This document shows, piece by piece, positions 62,045 through 64,000 of a stretch of DNA of 64,000 nt (positions within the stretch are counted from its first letter, which is position 1; each line of letters opens with the position of its first letter). Origin of the DNA: Streptomyces sp. Edi2 (GTDB lineage Bacteria > Actinomycetota > Actinomycetes > Streptomycetales > Streptomycetaceae). A program made the position numbers and the translations under genes. Location of the stretch: NCBI RefSeq assembly GCF_040253635.1, contig NZ_JBEJGX010000003.1, forward strand, positions 4,427,501 to 4,491,500, written 5' to 3'. A model generated the notes under the pieces. The model had not been told where the DNA came from and ran no database searches. It worked only from the letters and a program-made list of their open reading frames with translations.

Positions 62045-62736
62045 TGGCTGTTCGCTCCCTCGGGCAGGTCGTCTGCGGTGACCTGCCACCAGGGCAGCAC
62101 GCGGTACACGGGCTTCACGCTGACCTTCTCGGAGCTCCATGGCGGCGGGCGGACCGCCGTCGTCTGCGAGCGGACCTGGACCTGTTCGACCCGGCCGCCG
62201 CCCTTGGTCCACTCGCCGTCCATCCGGAGCAGCACGATCCGCCGGATATAGCGCTCGGACAGCTCTCCGCGCAGGCCGACGGGGCGGCTCTGGGCGTTGT
62301 GGGTATTGAGGAAGAGCTCCCAGCCGCGGCGCAGTTGGTTCTGCTGGGTGTGGCTGGGCAGCGGGTTGTGGAGGATGCCCTGGCCGTCGCGTGCGGTCAG
62401 ATCGGTCCAGCCGGTGGTCCGCGGGGCGCCTTCCTCGGTGCGCAGCCGGGCACGGACCTGTACCGCGATGTTCTGCTGCAGCGGATTGGGGGCGAACAGC
62501 TTCCAGTTCTGTTCGTACTCGGGGTAGACGTAGTCGCTGATCAGTGCGCCCTGCTGTTTGCTGAGCGTGTTCGACGGCGCCACGTGCAAGAACATCATGG
62601 CGAGATGAATCGCGACGATGACCGCGAGCGCGCAGGCCGCCACCCCTATGACGATCCGCGAGGGCAGCGAGAGCGCGGACAATGGCCGCGTTTCGTCCCC
62701 GTATGACTGCATTCCCGCCCCGTTCCCAGAATCCAT
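62041..62736 (-). CDS. DUF5819 single-pass membrane protein
   Basis: 231 residues, ATG at 62736 with GGAG 8 bp upstream (alternative 62712). One helix (IVIGVAACALAVIVAIHLAMMFL, about 27-50) and an extracytoplasmic domain (VYPEYEQNWKLFAPNPLQQNI, NPLPSHTQQNQLRRGWELFLN, SERYIRRIVLLRMDG). Family DUF5819 as I recall it; it often neighbours HTTM genes. The NWKLFAP(N/D)P motif is also seen in thiol-disulfide and HTTM partner proteins. First gene of a coupled three-gene operon. Confidence 0.85.
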   Translation of the reverse strand: MDSGNGAGMQSYGDETRPLSALSLPSRIVIGVAACALAVIVAIHLAMMFLHVAPSNTLSKQQGALISDYVYPEYEQNWKLFAPNPLQQNIAVQVRARLRTEEGAPRTTGWTDLTARDGQGILHNPLPSHTQQNQLRRGWELFLNTHNAQSRPVGLRGELSERYIRRIVLLRMDGEWTKGGGRVEQVQVRSQTTAVRPPPWSSEKVSVKPVYRVLPWWQVTADDLPEGANSQ

Positions 62737-62796
62737 GCGGTCGACTCCGCTTCGGAACCGTACCTACGCAGCCTCGCGGGGCACACCCTTCCCCGG

Positions 62797-62808
62797 TTAT
62801 CCACAGGC
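62797..62808 (+). promoter_or_regulatory. TTNTCCACAGGC element upstream of paaA
   Basis: TTATCCACAGGC; its first nine bases are the E. coli-type DnaA box TTATCCACA. It is 32 bp before the operator at 62841 and is followed at once by TTGACA (62809-62814), a good -35 box. Confidence 0.65.
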
Positions 62809-62837
62809 TTGACACCCGCGGTCCGCCCGCTCACCAT
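62809..62837 (+). promoter_or_regulatory. Candidate paaA promoter
   Basis: TTGACA (62809-62814), 17-bp spacer, CACCAT (62832-62837). The predicted start of transcription (about 62844) falls inside the operator at 62841-62854, fitting repression. Confidence 0.55.
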
Positions 62838-62840
62838 TGA

Positions 62841-62854
62841 ACCGAACGATCGGT
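62841..62854. promoter_or_regulatory. PaaR-like operator upstream of paaA
   Basis: ACCGAACGATCGGT, a full match to ACCGNNCGNNCGGT, 25 bp before the paaA start codon. Confidence 0.82.
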
Positions 62855-62878
62855 CGGTCGGGAGCGAGGGGGCACCAC

Positions 62879-63832
62879 ATGACGACGATCGCGCCGGAAG
62901 AGACAGCGGCCCGCGAGGCCGTATTCGACGCCACCGTGGCCGCGGACGAACGCATCGAACCGCGGGACTGGATGCCGGACGCCTACCGCTCGACACTCGT
63001 GCGCCAGATCGCACAGCACGCCCACTCCGAGATCATCGGCATGCAGCCGGAGGGCAACTGGATCACCCGGGCGCCGTCCCTGCGGCGCAAGGCGATCCTG
63101 ATGGCGAAGGTGCAGGACGAAGCCGGCCACGGCCTGTATCTGTACAGCGCCGCCGAGACCCTGGGCACCGGCCGCGACGAACTGCTCGACAAGCTGCACT
63201 CCGGCCGCCAGAAGTACTCCTCGATCTTCAACTACCCGACCCTGGCCTGGGCCGACGTCGGAGCCGTCGGCTGGCTGGTGGACGGCGCGGCGATCACCAA
63301 TCAAGTCCCGCTCTGCCGCTGTTCGTACGGCCCCTACGCCCGCGCGATGGTCCGTATCTGCAAGGAGGAGTCCTTCCACCAGCGACAGGGCTACGAGCTC
63401 CTGCTGACCCTCAGCCGCGGCACCGAAGCCCAGCACGCCATGGCGCAGGACGCGGTGAACCGCTGGTGGTGGCCGTCACTGATGATGTTCGGCCCGCCGG
63501 ACGACGAGTCGTCGCACTCCGCGCAGTCCATGGCCTGGAAGATCAAGCGGCACTCCAACGACGAGCTGCGCCAGCGCTTCGTGGACATCTGCGTCCCGCA
63601 GGCCGAAGCCCTCGGGCTCACCCTCCCCGACCCGGATCTGACGTGGAACGACGAGCGCGGCCACTGGGACTTCGGCCCGATCGACTGGGCCGAGTTCCGC
63701 GAGGTCCTCAAGGGCAACGGCCCCTGCAACGAACAGCGGATAAGCTGCCGGCGGCAGGCTCACGAGGACGGCGCCTGGGTGCGCGAGGCAGCCGCCGCAC
63801 ACGCGGCCAAGCACGGGGAGGTCACCCGATGA
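62879..63832 (+). CDS. paaA: 1,2-phenylacetyl-CoA epoxidase, catalytic subunit
   Basis: 317 residues, ATG at 62879 ([18 protein letters not shown]) with GCGAGGGGG upstream. A di-iron carboxylate oxygenase: the ligand motifs DEAGH (about 80-84) and EESFH (about 163-167) are intact, with [21 protein letters not shown] in the N-terminal part and [21 protein letters not shown] near the end. It epoxidises the ring of phenylacetyl-CoA in the PaaABCE complex. The stop overlaps the paaB start by 4 bp. Confidence 0.97.
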   Translation: MTTIAPEETAAREAVFDATVAADERIEPRDWMPDAYRSTLVRQIAQHAHSEIIGMQPEGNWITRAPSLRRKAILMAKVQDEAGHGLYLYSAAETLGTGRDELLDKLHSGRQKYSSIFNYPTLAWADVGAVGWLVDGAAITNQVPLCRCSYGPYARAMVRICKEESFHQRQGYELLLTLSRGTEAQHAMAQDAVNRWWWPSLMMFGPPDDESSHSAQSMAWKIKRHSNDELRQRFVDICVPQAEALGLTLPDPDLTWNDERGHWDFGPIDWAEFREVLKGNGPCNEQRISCRRQAHEDGAWVREAAAAHAAKHGEVTR

Positions 63833-64000
63833 CGACACCACGCCCTGCCGAAGCCCCCACGGCCACCGCGACGCCGGCCGCCCGGCCCGCCGACTGGCCC
63901 CTGTGGGAGGTCTTCGTCCGCAGCCGCCGCGGGCTCTCCCACACCCACGCCGGCAGCCTGCACGCACCGGACGCCGAGATGGCGCTGCGCAACGCCCGCG
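63829..64000 (+). CDS. paaB: 1,2-phenylacetyl-CoA epoxidase subunit PaaB, N-terminal part
   Basis: 57 codons visible; ATG at 63829 overlaps the paaA stop (ATGA). After an Ala/Thr/Pro tail of about 20 residues comes the PaaB start [20 protein letters not shown] and [10 protein letters not shown]. PaaB is a small structural subunit of the epoxidase. The gene continues beyond the right edge. Confidence 0.95.
   Translation, partial: MTTPRPAEAPTATATPAARPADWPLWEVFVRSRRGLSHTHAGSLHAPDAEMALRNAR

Noticed and set aside
1..64000. tRNA, rRNA, CRISPR, insertion sequence and prophage signals
   Set aside because: Searched by eye on both strands; no cloverleaf, direct-repeat array, transposase or phage gene was recognised.

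Overview
The window looks like core chromosome of a Streptomyces. It has very high GC, strong GC bias at third codon positions, GTG and TTG starts, GGAGG-type ribosome binding sites, AfsR/SARP-type and SpoIIE-type regulators, mycothiol-type enzymes, Hanks-type kinases and a proteasome activator. Six perfect copies and one near copy of the ParB site parS (GTTTCACGTGAAAC) between 9.9 and 43.9 kb indicate that the segment lies near oriC. From memory, the gene order resembles the conserved block on one side of oriC in Streptomyces coelicolor; I could not check this. I saw no insertion sequence, prophage, CRISPR array, rRNA or tRNA.

Layout. 0-9.8 kb: the start of a membrane-anchored esterase-like gene, a von Willebrand A (TerF-like) protein with a long acidic linker, a small membrane protein, a DHA2 drug exporter, metG, and a GT-C type membrane glycosyltransferase on the other strand. 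10-28.6 kb: aspS, a multidomain PP2C phosphatase, an AI-2E family permease overlapping it tail to tail, a pirin, an SseB-domain protein, a 608-residue acyl-CoA dehydrogenase, an M18 aminopeptidase coupled to an AfsR-like regulator, two DUF4232 lipoproteins, a thioredoxin-NHL protein, a LURP-one protein and a DinB-fold mycothiol-type enzyme. 28.7-32.7 kb: a GntR-MFS operon, a GNAT-Nudix fusion, a 58-residue membrane peptide and a VOC protein.

33-55.8 kb is bounded by two complete branched-chain 2-oxoacid dehydrogenase operons (E1 alpha, E1 beta, E2). The first is divergent from a NarL-type response regulator and the second from an Lrp/AsnC regulator (bkdR type). Between them lie a flavin-fold protein, an aminoglycoside phosphotransferase-fold kinase, two divergent Ser/Thr kinases, the proteasome activator Bpa, a surface protein, a quinone oxidoreductase, a K+ channel, and a moeA plus MobA-like pair for molybdopterin.

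55.9-64 kb is a phenylacetate catabolism region. A TetR regulator and a 3-hydroxyacyl-CoA dehydrogenase are divergent from paaN, and paaA-paaB begin at the right edge. Between the two paa parts sits a tightly overlapping operon of DUF5819, HTTM and TrmH-type genes.

The most interesting observation is a shared promoter architecture. The promoters of paaA, paaN/hydroxyacyl-CoA dehydrogenase and the second bkd operon each carry a TTNTCCACAGGC element followed, 21, 31 or 32 bp later, by an ACCGNNNNNNCGGT palindrome resembling the known PaaR operator. This suggests one regulon joining phenylacetate and branched-chain amino acid catabolism, with a DnaA-box-like second element. A second observation is that two parS sites are extended to perfect palindromes of 30 and 34 bp, so they could also act as transcription terminators.
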